The notes under the pieces: generated by a model | Database searches by the model: none | What the model was told of the DNA's origin: nothing | What the model saw: only the letters and a program-made list of their open reading frames with translations | Shown here: positions 18,058 to 26,861 of the stretch, in pieces | Layout of the letters: every line of letters starts with the position of its first letter | Position numbering within the stretch: position 1 is the first letter of the stretch | Made by a program: the position numbers and the translations under genes | Assembly: GCA_012522505.1 (NCBI GenBank) | Contig: JAAYKJ010000191.1 | Location: 1-35,320, forward strand | Source: Clostridiaceae bacterium | Lineage (GTDB): Bacteria > Bacillota > Clostridia > DSM-8532 | Direction: 5' to 3' | Length of the DNA: 35,320 nt

Positions 18058-18086
18058 AGTATACTACAAGCGCAAACAATTGTCAA
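18058..18086 (-). promoter_or_regulatory. Sigma-A promoter upstream of carD
   Basis: Perfect TTGACA (18081-18086), a 17-base spacer and TATACT (18058-18063), reading toward carD with a leader of roughly 235 bases. A second TATAAT with a weak TTGTAT -35 lies just downstream. The gap 17816-18183 holds no other feature except a start-site-proximal open stretch of about 51 codons that lacks a ribosome binding site. Confidence 0.8.
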
Positions 18087-18183
18087 AAGCGACGAAACAT
18101 GTGCGCAAGCCGACAGAAGACTCTTACTGCTAAGAGGCAGGCAGTCATCCTAATCTGGAAATCAAAGTGGTTTGGTAATCCGT

Positions 18184-19488
18184 TTAATATTGGATTGGCT
18201 CTTTGGCAGAAACCCGTTTCACAAGAAGCAGAACCAACATGCCGATTAGCAGGAATGCAACGATGGATCCGATGGCCCACAGCAAACCATATTGCTCGGA
18301 GGTAATCATGTCAAAGCCACGGCTGGCATACCAGTTATGGGCACGATATGAGATTGTTCCAAAAACCAATGGGCCAACAAAGGTGGATGTTCTTCCCGCA
18401 ACCGACAGAAAACCGTAAAACTCTGCGGTTTTTGTGGTTGGCGCAAGCTGACTGACCATGGTCCTGCTGGTGGCTTGGGCACCTGAGAGTGAAAAGCCTG
18501 CCAGAAAACCCACCACAAAAAACCAAAAGATCTCCTTGATAAAGAACAGACCTGTTACCGATGCGATAAGAATTATGAGAGAAAGCAAAATAGCATCTTT
18601 GCTGCTTTTTTTGTCGGCGATGCGGCCAAACAGCAAAGCACCGAAAGCACCAGCAATTTGAATAACAATAACAAAAATAATCAGTTGAATCTGCTTCATT
18701 CCAAACAGAGTGGCACCAATAATCGCAGCGAAATCCATCAGCATCATAATGCCATCATTGTAGATGAGAAATGCGATCATGTATTTAATAAACTCTTTGT
18801 AATTCCGCACATCACGAAAGGTTTGTGCAAGCTTTTCAAAGGCAAGCCGGATTGTCTTCCTGCCAGCATTGATGTGCGCCGAGGAGGGCTTTTCTTCAAC
18901 CCAAAGGAAGGTTGGAACAGAGGATAACAAATAGAAGGCGGCCGTAAGCAGAAATGACCAATGAATGATTTCGTTTCCAATGAACTGGATGGGTAACAAT
19001 ACGATAAGAAGGGCAACAATCCCTCCAACCATACCGATCGCCCAACCCTTCCCGGATACCGATCCGATTGTCTCTGGCGTAGAAACATCGGACAGCAGCG
19101 CATCATAAAACACTTGGGCTGCTCTGTACCCAATTTCGGCGATGATAAAGAAAACCATACCCATCACCACATCCCCTTCGCCGACGAAGAACAGCAGGGC
19201 GGTGAAAACAACAGATATAAGGGTAAACAGTATGAGAAACTTTTTTTTGGATTTGGTGAAATCAGCAATTGTTCCGAACACTGGTGATACGAGGGCTACA
19301 ATGATAGCTGCAATACCTACCGATATTCCCCACAGGCGTGTGCCTTCTGCCCCGCCGACCACCACATCCTTGAAATAAGCTGAATATACGGCTAAAAGCA
19401 CCACGGATGCATAGGCTGAATTGCCAAAATCATAAAAGTACCAAGACCAGCGGGATTTTTTCGTTACGTTGATGTTGTTTTTATTCAT
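18184..19488 (-). CDS. MFS transporter, Atg22/UMF1 family
   Basis: The 434-residue membrane protein has twelve predicted hydrophobic segments and the family hallmark WYFYDFGNSAYASVV near the N-terminus, with GTIADFTKSKKKFL as the MFS loop 2-3 motif. It belongs to the Atg22-like (UMF1) group of major facilitator proteins; in yeast Atg22 exports amino acids from the vacuole, but bacterial members have no settled substrate. GGGAG precedes the ATG. It lies 150 bases after the large TPR gene on the same strand, with no clear terminator seen between them. Confidence 0.87.
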   Translation of the reverse strand: MNKNNINVTKKSRWSWYFYDFGNSAYASVVLLAVYSAYFKDVVVGGAEGTRLWGISVGIAAIIVALVSPVFGTIADFTKSKKKFLILFTLISVVFTALLFFVGEGDVVMGMVFFIIAEIGYRAAQVFYDALLSDVSTPETIGSVSGKGWAIGMVGGIVALLIVLLPIQFIGNEIIHWSFLLTAAFYLLSSVPTFLWVEEKPSSAHINAGRKTIRLAFEKLAQTFRDVRNYKEFIKYMIAFLIYNDGIMMLMDFAAIIGATLFGMKQIQLIIFVIVIQIAGAFGALLFGRIADKKSSKDAILLSLIILIASVTGLFFIKEIFWFFVVGFLAGFSLSGAQATSRTMVSQLAPTTKTAEFYGFLSVAGRTSTFVGPLVFGTISYRAHNWYASRGFDMITSEQYGLLWAIGSIVAFLLIGMLVLLLVKRVSAKEPIQY

Positions 19489-19638
19489 AGTGAACTCCCA
19501 TCATACAGTAATTGTGCCCCAAAGGGTTCTCTATCGTAAATTCTACAGGATTAATCCGTTCAGTTCAATAGCATTGTTCCTTTTGTTTGTCATCTTGGTT
19601 GCTCGCGTATCTATCCTATCGGCTTGTCTTAAGCCCCG

Positions 19639-22248
19639 TTAGTCGTTTTCGGTGGTTTGTGAGCTCTTTTTGTGAAGCAATATAGCGGAAACTGTTGTTG
19701 TATCGGCCCCTGTCGTGAAACTGATCTGCCTTTCAACCGCTATCCCGTTACCGGCAAGCTGCCCGTCAAGAGTACCTCGGGTACCGCTTTGAACATAACT
19801 CATGGTTCTTGGGTTAATGACGGCGTAAATCCCCAACCTTCCTGAAGCTCCTGAGGTTGCCGCACCAAGGGATAGGCCTACTCCGCCAAACAACGTTAAA
19901 TCACCTGTCCTTTTATCATACCGAAGATTTATCGAGTAGATACCAGTTAAATCCACCTCATAACCGGTTTTTTGATTGATTGTTAATGAGATAGGGCCCA
20001 AAAAAAGAGTAATGGTATCTTCGGTGATGATTTCATCTGTTTTGGGTTTTTCAGAGTTTGGATCATCCGGCTTGGAGGATGGGTCCTCTCCTTCACCCGG
20101 AGTTTCCTGCTGCTGAGGTGTATCTCCTTCCTGTTCAGGATCCTCAATCTGTGGTTCAATATCTTCATCCGGAGTTGTTTGCTTTGGCGGAGGCGGAACA
20201 TATCTATCACCCATTTGTGTGTCGGGGAAATCCGGAAATGGAGGATAGTAAATGCTGCCGCCCGAGCTCTGGTTGTCAGAATCAACAACAGAGACGTTCA
20301 TTATGACCAAAAAGCTATTGATGGATCCAGCCGCAACATAGGGTGTTAATGCGCTTGCAACGGTTGTTTTGCGATGTTGTTGATAACGGTTGTAGGTTTC
20401 ATCATTCCCAATCTGGCCAAGAATGCTGCCCGAATGTAACCAGTAAAGCTCCATGAGATCCGCGGTTTTTTTATAGCCCTCCTCAAGCTTCGGATTAACG
20501 GTTTCCAGAAATCTATCCATGTCATTCCTGTCAGCATTTTGTACGCCTGAATCGTAAACGCTGTTGTTGTTTACCAGATTATTCAGAACCATGCCTGCAG
20601 CTTGCAGCGGATCATCTTCAGCCAGCTTGGCCAGCGTATCATGAAATGCGTCCAGGCTGGGGGTAACAGAATCATTGTTTTCGAAAACCTCATCATAGGG
20701 TTTTTGGAAGTACTCTTCAAGGATTTCATCCAATTTGATTTGTACATAATCATCGAGTATATTAAGCCAAAAAACCTCCGCTTCATAGGAAATACTGAGC
20801 CACCCGTCATTAGACACGGTTTTTCCTTCGTCAGCGGAGTTAAAGATTCTCTCGAGTATGGATTTGGAGACAGGTTCCAACAAGCTGTCGGGAGCCTCTT
20901 CAGCATCTTGTTGGAGCAGACCGCCAAGCCCTTCGATCAGTTCCGCGATTTCACCGCCTGGAATTAAGCCGAAGGCATCGTCTAAAGTAGCCTTACCATG
21001 CGTAAAGGCCTTCAATGCGTATTCCATTCCCTCCTGAACCGCATTGGGATAAGAATAGATGCTGCCAGAGTCTCTGCCCAGGTTGATCTTGCGGGAAATT
21101 TCCAACTGCCCTTCTGGGGTATCCAGAGTCTCGTCAAAGGGTGTACGGCTTTTTGTGAAGTCCAGCAGCTGTTCAAAGGTGTATTGATCAAGGATGGTTT
21201 TCGCAATCTCCTTGTATTCATTCGGCCTCTGTCTTAATGCCTTATAGGTTTCTGTTACCATGGTTGAATAGCCTTCTCTGGCACCTTCGATCATATGTAA
21301 AAAAGCAGATGAATAATTCTCTGCATCCATATAGCAGAGCATCATCCCCTGGTGACCGGGTCCACTTGAAGGGTTCAGGGACAATATTTTTGAAAAACAG
21401 GTTTCAGCATAGGAGGTGTTTTTAAGGTCAAGTGCACACATGCCGAGACTGTACAAAATCGGCTCGCTGTCCGGGCTAAGTCTTAGCGCGTATTGCAATG
21501 CGTTAAATGCATCCTCATCCGCATTTCCCTCTCGCAGGATTGTTCCGAAAGCCAATGCGGACATGGGATCCTCCGGGTGCACCGCAGCTGCCATGGTGGA
21601 CACTGCAGCTGCCAACTCAGGGAACCCGTTTGCATATAGCAAAGCGGTGATATCATTTAGCGCTTCAGGATCAAATATTTCCTTTTCGTCCTCTTCAACA
21701 GAATTTACCGCTTTTATCGGAAGGCGTTGGGAGCTTCCCAGCACAATCGAAGAGAAGCTATATGAAAGATTAGCTGCGAGATTGGAAGAGAGATTTGTTT
21801 TTTCTGAGGGTGAATCTGCCAAAGCATTGGACTCGAAAGGTTCTTGCATCGCTCTTACTTTTCTTTTATAGTCCGACAACTGCTTGGCACCATTTTTTAT
21901 ATCGGCGAACTCTTCTTTTTGCTCCGCCGACAGCGAGAGATATATGCGGTTGGAAAGGCTCTTTGCGAAATTACTGAATGCCCGTATTTCGCTGTCTGTC
22001 GGTTTTGTTATGCTTTGTGAATCCTTCAAATCACTTTCGGTAACCTGGGTGGTATGAAAACCGAACAAAAACCCCTTCGTAAGCCTTGATATTAAGACAG
22101 GCTCCAGAAAACAATTGGCCAAAGCCACCGATAAAACAGCGATTGCAAGAATGATCGACAGGATCTTAACAAAAAGATACCGTCGCTTCTTGGCAGGACG
22201 TTGTGGCATCTGACCACTTTGCGGATAATAATAGGGATTACCAGACAT
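19639..22248 (-). CDS. Large membrane-anchored TPR protein of unknown function
   Basis: This 869-residue protein is not from a family I can name. Visible parts: a short cytoplasmic Pro/Tyr/Gln-rich start, one membrane segment (LFVKILSIILAIAVLSVALA, about 25-45), an external helical region, TPR-like repeats around 180-330 (FNALQYALRLSPDSEPILYS; AETCFSKILSLNPSS), a long helical region, a Pro/Glu/Asp-rich low-complexity linker (about 680-760), and a C-terminal beta-rich glycine-containing domain (LTLFGGVGLSLGAATSGASG). With one N-terminal anchor most of it should be outside the cell. The start at 22246-22248 is chosen for the GGGAGGAG site. The TPR part suggests protein assembly; the tail resembles a binding or structural domain. 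Confidence 0.75.
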   Translation of the reverse strand: MSGNPYYYPQSGQMPQRPAKKRRYLFVKILSIILAIAVLSVALANCFLEPVLISRLTKGFLFGFHTTQVTESDLKDSQSITKPTDSEIRAFSNFAKSLSNRIYLSLSAEQKEEFADIKNGAKQLSDYKRKVRAMQEPFESNALADSPSEKTNLSSNLAANLSYSFSSIVLGSSQRLPIKAVNSVEEDEKEIFDPEALNDITALLYANGFPELAAAVSTMAAAVHPEDPMSALAFGTILREGNADEDAFNALQYALRLSPDSEPILYSLGMCALDLKNTSYAETCFSKILSLNPSSGPGHQGMMLCYMDAENYSSAFLHMIEGAREGYSTMVTETYKALRQRPNEYKEIAKTILDQYTFEQLLDFTKSRTPFDETLDTPEGQLEISRKINLGRDSGSIYSYPNAVQEGMEYALKAFTHGKATLDDAFGLIPGGEIAELIEGLGGLLQQDAEEAPDSLLEPVSKSILERIFNSADEGKTVSNDGWLSISYEAEVFWLNILDDYVQIKLDEILEEYFQKPYDEVFENNDSVTPSLDAFHDTLAKLAEDDPLQAAGMVLNNLVNNNSVYDSGVQNADRNDMDRFLETVNPKLEEGYKKTADLMELYWLHSGSILGQIGNDETYNRYQQHRKTTVASALTPYVAAGSINSFLVIMNVSVVDSDNQSSGGSIYYPPFPDFPDTQMGDRYVPPPPKQTTPDEDIEPQIEDPEQEGDTPQQQETPGEGEDPSSKPDDPNSEKPKTDEIITEDTITLFLGPISLTINQKTGYEVDLTGIYSINLRYDKRTGDLTLFGGVGLSLGAATSGASGRLGIYAVINPRTMSYVQSGTRGTLDGQLAGNGIAVERQISFTTGADTTTVSAILLHKKSSQTTEND

Positions 22249-22471
22249 AAGGCACTCCTCCCATCCTATTGTAGTTACAACATATAGAAACAACGATTAA
22301 ATTTATTTAATAAAAATAAAAATCTCCTTTTGCTTAATTGTTTACCCACTGATGAGAGAAAACTTTTCTATATTGATGATAAATATGTCTACTCTTTTCC
22401 CTTATTGTACCAAATAATTCTGCTGATGAGAATACTATATTTGCCATAATTCTTCATCATTTTCAAAGTTC

Positions 22472-22529
22472 GTTACTGTTCGCACCCTATATACTTGAGA
22501 TATAGCTGTGCATAACGGAGACTACGCTT
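22472..22529 (+). repeat. About 57-bp dispersed repeat, copy B
   Basis: Second copy of the element at 15330-15386, same orientation. It lies in the 347-base gap between the TPR gene start and the aldo/keto reductase end. An AGCT-rich hairpin follows (22538-22552 region) that the other copy lacks. The rest of the gap (22249-22471) is AT-rich, presumably the TPR gene promoter region. Confidence 0.8.
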
Positions 22530-22595
22530 ATTTGCAAGAGCTGTATAGCTCGGTAACTGGCTTGCAGCTCAGGATGCATAGGCGGTGAAAAACGA

Positions 22596-23603
22596 CTATT
22601 TAGTGATTGATCCATCCAGATCCCAAAGATCCTCCCATCCCTTAGCGCCACTCCACAAGAATACCTGACCTTTGATTAGCCTGCAGTTTTTATCGGCTTT
22701 GCGGATGCTTTCCATTTCTGCTTTCGTCAATGGATCCTCCGTGGTACATTTCAAGTTGGCAATGTATTGTGATTCTTTTACCGAGAAAGGGATGGGGATC
22801 TGCCCTCTTTGAACCGCCCATTTCAGACAAACAAGCGCTGGGTGTATCTTATGTGCTCTTGCAATTTCCACGATCTCTGGCATCTCGGTATCGGCAATAT
22901 CCTCTTGAGTTCTATCCCGCTCGGGTCTGGAAGGGGAGCCGATGGGACAATAACCAATTGGTACAATATTATGAGATAAGGAATAATCAAACAGTTCGGG
23001 TTGTTGGAAGCTTGGGTGAAGCTCAATTTCAAGTGCGGCAGGCTGAATTCTGCAAAGAGGTAATACAGCTTCAAGCTTCGGTATTGTCATATTGGACATT
23101 CCAATATATCTTACAAGACCCATTTCAACCAATTGCTCACATTGTCCCCAGGTATCCATAAATTCTTCCACACTGAAGGGCTTGGAATCGGGGTTTCTGG
23201 AGTTCCCATCACAATAGGGTGCATGATAATTGGGGAAGGGCCAATGCACAAAGTATAGGTCAATATAATCCAGTTTCAAGTCTTTCAGACTCTTTTTGCA
23301 GGCTCCGATTACTTCCCTGTGTTTGTCGTTCCAAACTTTTGATGTTATGAATAGGTCCTCTCTTTTTACAAAACCTTCGCCAATAACGCTCTGTATCACT
23401 TGACCAATTTGATCTTCATTCTGGTATACAGCTGCGCAGTCAATCAGCCTGTACCCTATTTTGATTGCCCCATACACCGCGTTTGCCACTTCTTCAGAGC
23501 TATATTTATCAGAGCCAAAAGTTCCGAGCCCTATTCCCGGAATTTCTTCGCCGGTGTATAGCCTCCTTTTAGGAACAATATCGGGATGAATCATTTCACT
23601 CAT
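22596..23603 (-). CDS. Aldo/keto reductase
   Basis: The 335-residue NADPH-dependent oxidoreductase has the (beta/alpha)8 AKR signatures: GIGLGTFGSD at the N-terminus, RLIDCAAVYQNEDQIG (catalytic Asp and Tyr), TSKVWNDKH (Lys), YIDLYFVHWPFPN (His), and PIPFSVKESQYIANL near the cofactor 2'-phosphate site. It reduces sugar or ketone carbonyls; substrate unknown. GGAGG precedes the ATG. It lies 95 bases downstream of a zinc alcohol dehydrogenase on the same strand, so the pair may form a small polyol or sugar-interconversion operon. Confidence 0.92.
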   Translation of the reverse strand: MSEMIHPDIVPKRRLYTGEEIPGIGLGTFGSDKYSSEEVANAVYGAIKIGYRLIDCAAVYQNEDQIGQVIQSVIGEGFVKREDLFITSKVWNDKHREVIGACKKSLKDLKLDYIDLYFVHWPFPNYHAPYCDGNSRNPDSKPFSVEEFMDTWGQCEQLVEMGLVRYIGMSNMTIPKLEAVLPLCRIQPAALEIELHPSFQQPELFDYSLSHNIVPIGYCPIGSPSRPERDRTQEDIADTEMPEIVEIARAHKIHPALVCLKWAVQRGQIPIPFSVKESQYIANLKCTTEDPLTKAEMESIRKADKNCRLIKGQVFLWSGAKGWEDLWDLDGSITK

Positions 23604-23698
23604 GGTAACCTCCTGTCATTCACGCTGCATGTTCAACGTATCATCCAACGCTTTGTCAAATGCTCCCAAGACCCCTGTCTGCCTGAAGGCCACGAATT

Positions 23699-24754
23699 TT
23701 ACACATCATCAAAAACAACAGCAACCTTACCACATTGTCCACCTTCCATAAGAGCGTATGCTTCGGCTGCTTTCTCAAGGGGAAATACATGTGTTATCAA
23801 CTCTTCAGGGTGAATACCCCAACGTACCAGTCGTTCTACCAACTCTTCCATCCTCCACAGGCTGGTTACCCATGAACCGTAAATTGTCTTTTGACCATGA
23901 ATAATATCCGGGCTGGGATTGAATGTGCAGCTGCCGCCTTCTCCAATCATCGCCATCTTACCCCACTCACGTGTTGCTCTAATGGCCAGCACTCTGCCAG
24001 CGTCATTTGCACTTGCATCAAAAGCACGTTCAACACCGTTCCCAGCTGTAACTTCAAGGATTTTATCCAGCGTGTCATCGCCTGGCTTAAACACATGATC
24101 CACAAGATTGAGCTCTTTTGCAAGGTCAATACGGTAATCGTTCAATTCCACACCAATCAGTTGGCTTGCTCCCATTGCCTTACAAAGCATTAATGCAGCC
24201 AGACCTACTGGTCCAAGACCTACCACGAGAACCGCATCATTCCCCGATACACCTGTTTTTTCTATGGCCTCATAAACAGTACCAAACCCACAGGCCACCT
24301 GTGCGCCATCCATATATGTCAGTTCGTCGGGTAAAAGTACCAAATCCTTCTCTTCTGCCAGTATGTAAGGAGCCATTCCTCCGTCCCTTTGCCAGCCATA
24401 TGCTGCACGGAACTTGCTTTTACAGGAAATATAATACCCTCTTCTACAGTCGTTACAAACGCCGCAGCCAGATATATGGTAAACAATGACCCGGTCTCCT
24501 TTCTTAAATCTTTTCAGGCCTTCGCCTTCTCTTTCGATAATTCCACATGGTTCATGGCCTGCAATTGTTCCAGGAATGTACCCTTCGGGCCCTTTTCCAA
24601 GATGCTCCCTGTAAATACAACGGATATCGCTGCCGCAAATCGTTGTGGCTTTTGTTCTGATCAAAACCTGACCGTACCCCGGTTCAGGGATATCAAACTC
24701 ACGGATCTCAACCGAACTGTTACCTGGTAATATTGCACCTTTCATTTTTTTCAT
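23699..24754 (-). CDS. Zinc-dependent medium-chain alcohol dehydrogenase
   Basis: The ~351-residue MDR enzyme has the catalytic zinc ligands in TTICGSDIRC and AGHEPCGII, the structural four-cysteine lobe CGVCNDCRRGYYISC, and the NAD(P) Rossmann motif VVGLGPVGLAALML. This is the threonine/sorbitol dehydrogenase branch, but the substrate cannot be set from sequence. Three start codons lie close together (ATG-GTG-ATG); the third (24752-24754) has the best distance to GGGAGG. It probably forms a unit with the aldo/keto reductase downstream. Confidence 0.92.
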   Translation of the reverse strand: MKKMKGAILPGNSSVEIREFDIPEPGYGQVLIRTKATTICGSDIRCIYREHLGKGPEGYIPGTIAGHEPCGIIEREGEGLKRFKKGDRVIVYHISGCGVCNDCRRGYYISCKSKFRAAYGWQRDGGMAPYILAEEKDLVLLPDELTYMDGAQVACGFGTVYEAIEKTGVSGNDAVLVVGLGPVGLAALMLCKAMGASQLIGVELNDYRIDLAKELNLVDHVFKPGDDTLDKILEVTAGNGVERAFDASANDAGRVLAIRATREWGKMAMIGEGGSCTFNPSPDIIHGQKTIYGSWVTSLWRMEELVERLVRWGIHPEELITHVFPLEKAAEAYALMEGGQCGKVAVVFDDV

Positions 24755-25339
24755 CACCATATACCTCCCTATTTGTTCTTTGTTGTCATATCCTTAGCGT
24801 TATATCATATTAAAAAACAAGCCAACCAAACAGCAATCCCATATCTACATACTCTACATAATTGCAAATATGATTCCTTGCCTTGACTCGCTTTCAATAT
24901 TTTAGGGACGCACTGTTAATGCCACCTGCGCATTTTTCGAGCCTACTGCTACATTATATCAGTTTAGCAATTGATAGAATAGATAAAACCAGCTTTTCGC
25001 TCGCAAAAAATGTCGTATTCGAAATGCTCAACCATCTGATCGGCTGGCTTCAGGGCAACCATGATCCCTGAACAGTGCATGTTACATCTCATTATTTGCA
25101 AATCCTCCGGTATGTGATATGATATTTATGGGAATTACCCCAAAGACATGGTTCTCAGGGTTTTTATGAGTGGTTTTTGATTGCTCTAAACATTCTGGAT
25201 AGTTACTAAATCATGTTCGTTATCATACCTTTCAATGAGCGCTTACGCGAATTGAATGGCAAAATGTAGGGGACGAAAACGCCTTGGTTTACGGGTCGAG
25301 CCGTATGTTAGTATCTGAAAGCGCAATGGAGAAATTAAT
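24755..25339 (+). promoter_or_regulatory. Long intergenic region with candidate promoter
   Basis: This 585-base gap between divergent genes holds a plausible plus-strand promoter, TTGCAA (25096-25101), 16 bases, TATGAT (25118-25123), which would place the 76-bp repeat copy 2 (25230-25305) inside the leader of the gene at 25340. A 62-codon TTG-started plus-strand frame at 24883-25071 has no ribosome binding site and is not called. Nothing else was recognised. Confidence 0.35.
25230..25305 (+). repeat. 76-bp dispersed repeat, copy 2
   Basis: Ungapped match to 8656-8731 (15 differences in 76). Near its 3' end TACGG-GTCGAG-CCGTA forms a perfect 5-bp hairpin, and GCG-CTTA-CGC forms another near the 5' end. 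It ends 35 bases before the ATG of the downstream gene. Confidence 0.8.
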
Positions 25340-26023
25340 ATGAAAAAGAATTTATTAGTCATCCTTGGTATCAGTATCCCATTCGGGATTTTGTTATCGG
25401 TTCTAAAAAACAGATTGAACATTCCGGAAAAACAATTCTGGACATACTATGCCATCTTTGCCGTTGCCCTCGCTATAGGCGCTTATATCATCAACTTTAT
25501 TTGGCAGCTTTCTTTCTTAAAAAAGCTGATGAAGATAAGTTCGTTGCTTTACAATGACAACAATCCCGATGGATATATTGAAGAGAATGAAAAGCTTCTT
25601 AAGCGGGTGAAATCATCATATAACAGAGGCCGCATATTGATGAACATATCCGTTGGATATTGTGAAAAACAGGATTATAGGCGGGCTAAAGAAATTTTAC
25701 TGGATATTCCCGAAAAACACATGAAGGGAATTCATAAAGTGCTATACTATCACAATCTCTGCTATTATTACTTCATGCTGAATGAAAACAAACAGGCCGC
25801 CGCTATTTTTTCATCCAATTACGCACTGTTCCAAAAATATGAAAACAACCCTTCATTTGGTGGGTGCATTTTGGTCAACCGCATCCACTATCATCTCTCC
25901 AACGGAGAAATCGAGCAAGCAAAGATTCTGCTGGAAGAAGCAAAGAAGAAATATACCGATCCAAAATACCAGCATGATTTTGAAGCTCTGGACCAAAAGC
26001 TGATCAATCATGCAACCTCATAA
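25340..26023 (+). CDS. Membrane-anchored TPR-like protein
   Basis: The 227-residue protein has two N-terminal membrane segments (about residues 4-20 and 36-58) with a short loop, then an all-helical cytoplasmic region resembling tetratricopeptide repeats (YNRGRILMNISVGYCEKQDY; HNLCYYYFMLNENKQAAAIF; GEIEQAKILLEEAKKKY). No specific family is recognised. A scaffold role is inferred from the repeats only. GGAGA precedes the ATG. The leader contains one copy of the 76-bp repeat. Confidence 0.7.
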   Translation: MKKNLLVILGISIPFGILLSVLKNRLNIPEKQFWTYYAIFAVALAIGAYIINFIWQLSFLKKLMKISSLLYNDNNPDGYIEENEKLLKRVKSSYNRGRILMNISVGYCEKQDYRRAKEILLDIPEKHMKGIHKVLYYHNLCYYYFMLNENKQAAAIFSSNYALFQKYENNPSFGGCILVNRIHYHLSNGEIEQAKILLEEAKKKYTDPKYQHDFEALDQKLINHATS

Positions 26024-26295
26024 AATCTATATTGTGATGCAACGTTTCTGTTGATAAGCGAATACTATTTTTTCAGGTAATCGTTGGATATTTGCTGTAA
26101 AAAAGGTGTTGTCTACACAATCCACACAAAACGAAGGCATCTTTATCAATCTCCGAACACTACAGATGCTATCGGACTCAGGTTTTGCTGAGGATTTTTG
26201 CCAATTCCCTTCACGTAGAATTACATATTGTCATTTGATAAAGATACCTCAGGTATTTTTGAAGAACAGACCATTTTTTGTTTTTTCCTGCGATG

Positions 26296-26321
26296 AAAGC
26301 CTGGCAGATAAAGGGCTTTTT
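26296..26321 (+). terminator. Candidate terminator between two plus-strand genes
   Basis: AAAGCC and GGCTTT form a 6-bp stem with a 12-base loop and lead into TTTTT. It is 270 bases after the TPR gene and just before the next promoter. The rest of 26024-26295 shows nothing I recognise. Confidence 0.45.
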
Positions 26322-26324
26322 CGT

Positions 26325-26354
26325 TTGACAACTCTTACTGGAAAAAATTATAAT
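26325..26354 (+). promoter_or_regulatory. Strong sigma-A promoter
   Basis: Perfect TTGACA (26325-26330), an 18-base spacer and perfect TATAAT (26349-26354), 31 bases before the GTG start of the next gene. Confidence 0.88.
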
Positions 26355-26385
26355 GATATATATGATAAAAAGGGGTGTGTAGCGA

Positions 26386-26790
26386 GTGACCGAACTAAAA
26401 GATACTGTCCTGGATCAGTTCCAGTATACTACCCAGGATTTGCTCATTCGGAACAAGAGTATATTGGATAGTATGACAAAGATGATAGACTCCTGCGCCA
26501 GAGTATCCAGAACTTTAATAAAAGCAGTAACCCAATGTGGGTGTATTCAGATCATCGGCGAAAAGCAGGAAGTTCCCCTAATGACAGACATGGATGAATT
26601 GAAAACACTTATGGCAAACCATCTGGAAGGCACCTTGTGCGAAAACTGCCGCGACCTCCTGGAAAAAGATTTGGGAAGGAACCTGTTTTACCTGGCCGCC
26701 GTATGCAATACGCTTGATCTGAATTTATATGATATTATCATCAAAGAGCTGAAGCGACTGAAGCTTCTGGGCAAATACAGCCTGCGCTAA
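26386..26790 (+). CDS. MazG-like all-helical protein, conserved in Clostridia
   Basis: The 134-residue protein is helical, with an N-terminal half LLIRNKSILDSMTKMIDS and ARVSRTLIKAVTQCGC, and a C-terminal half EGTLCENCRDLLEKDLGRNL followed by FYLAAVCNTLDLNLYDI. The latter resembles the MazG-type NTP pyrophosphohydrolase helices (E-x-x-[ED]-L-G-[DN]-x-L-F-Y-L-x-x-L), but the metal-binding acidic residues are only partly kept, so catalysis is doubtful. Two CxxC-like cysteine pairs (CGC and CENC) could bind a metal. The start is GTG at 26386 with AGGGG upstream. A perfect promoter precedes it, so it is probably well expressed. Confidence 0.75.
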   Translation: MTELKDTVLDQFQYTTQDLLIRNKSILDSMTKMIDSCARVSRTLIKAVTQCGCIQIIGEKQEVPLMTDMDELKTLMANHLEGTLCENCRDLLEKDLGRNLFYLAAVCNTLDLNLYDIIIKELKRLKLLGKYSLR

Positions 26791-26861
26791 ACCTTGCTGG
26801 AATATACTACTACCGGGTTACAGCCAAACAACTTTGTCTTTGCCGTGGAAAGGAGTAACAA

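Noticed and set aside
24883-25071. A 62-codon plus-strand frame in the gap before the TPR gene.
   Set aside because: It has no ribosome binding site, starts at a rare codon and resembles nothing known to me.
25065-25090. A GAACAGT string that could be an inverted third copy of the 57-bp repeat.
   Set aside because: Only about seven bases match and the shared core is absent.
25281-25330. GAGCCGTATG in the 76-bp repeat resembles the start of group II intron domain V.
   Set aside because: The rest of domain V (pairing 3' strand ending ACGGTTC) is missing after both copies, and no intron reverse transcriptase is nearby.
26106-26471. A 121-codon plus-strand frame.
   Set aside because: It runs through a hairpin, a consensus promoter and the start of the MazG-like gene, and its start has no ribosome binding site.
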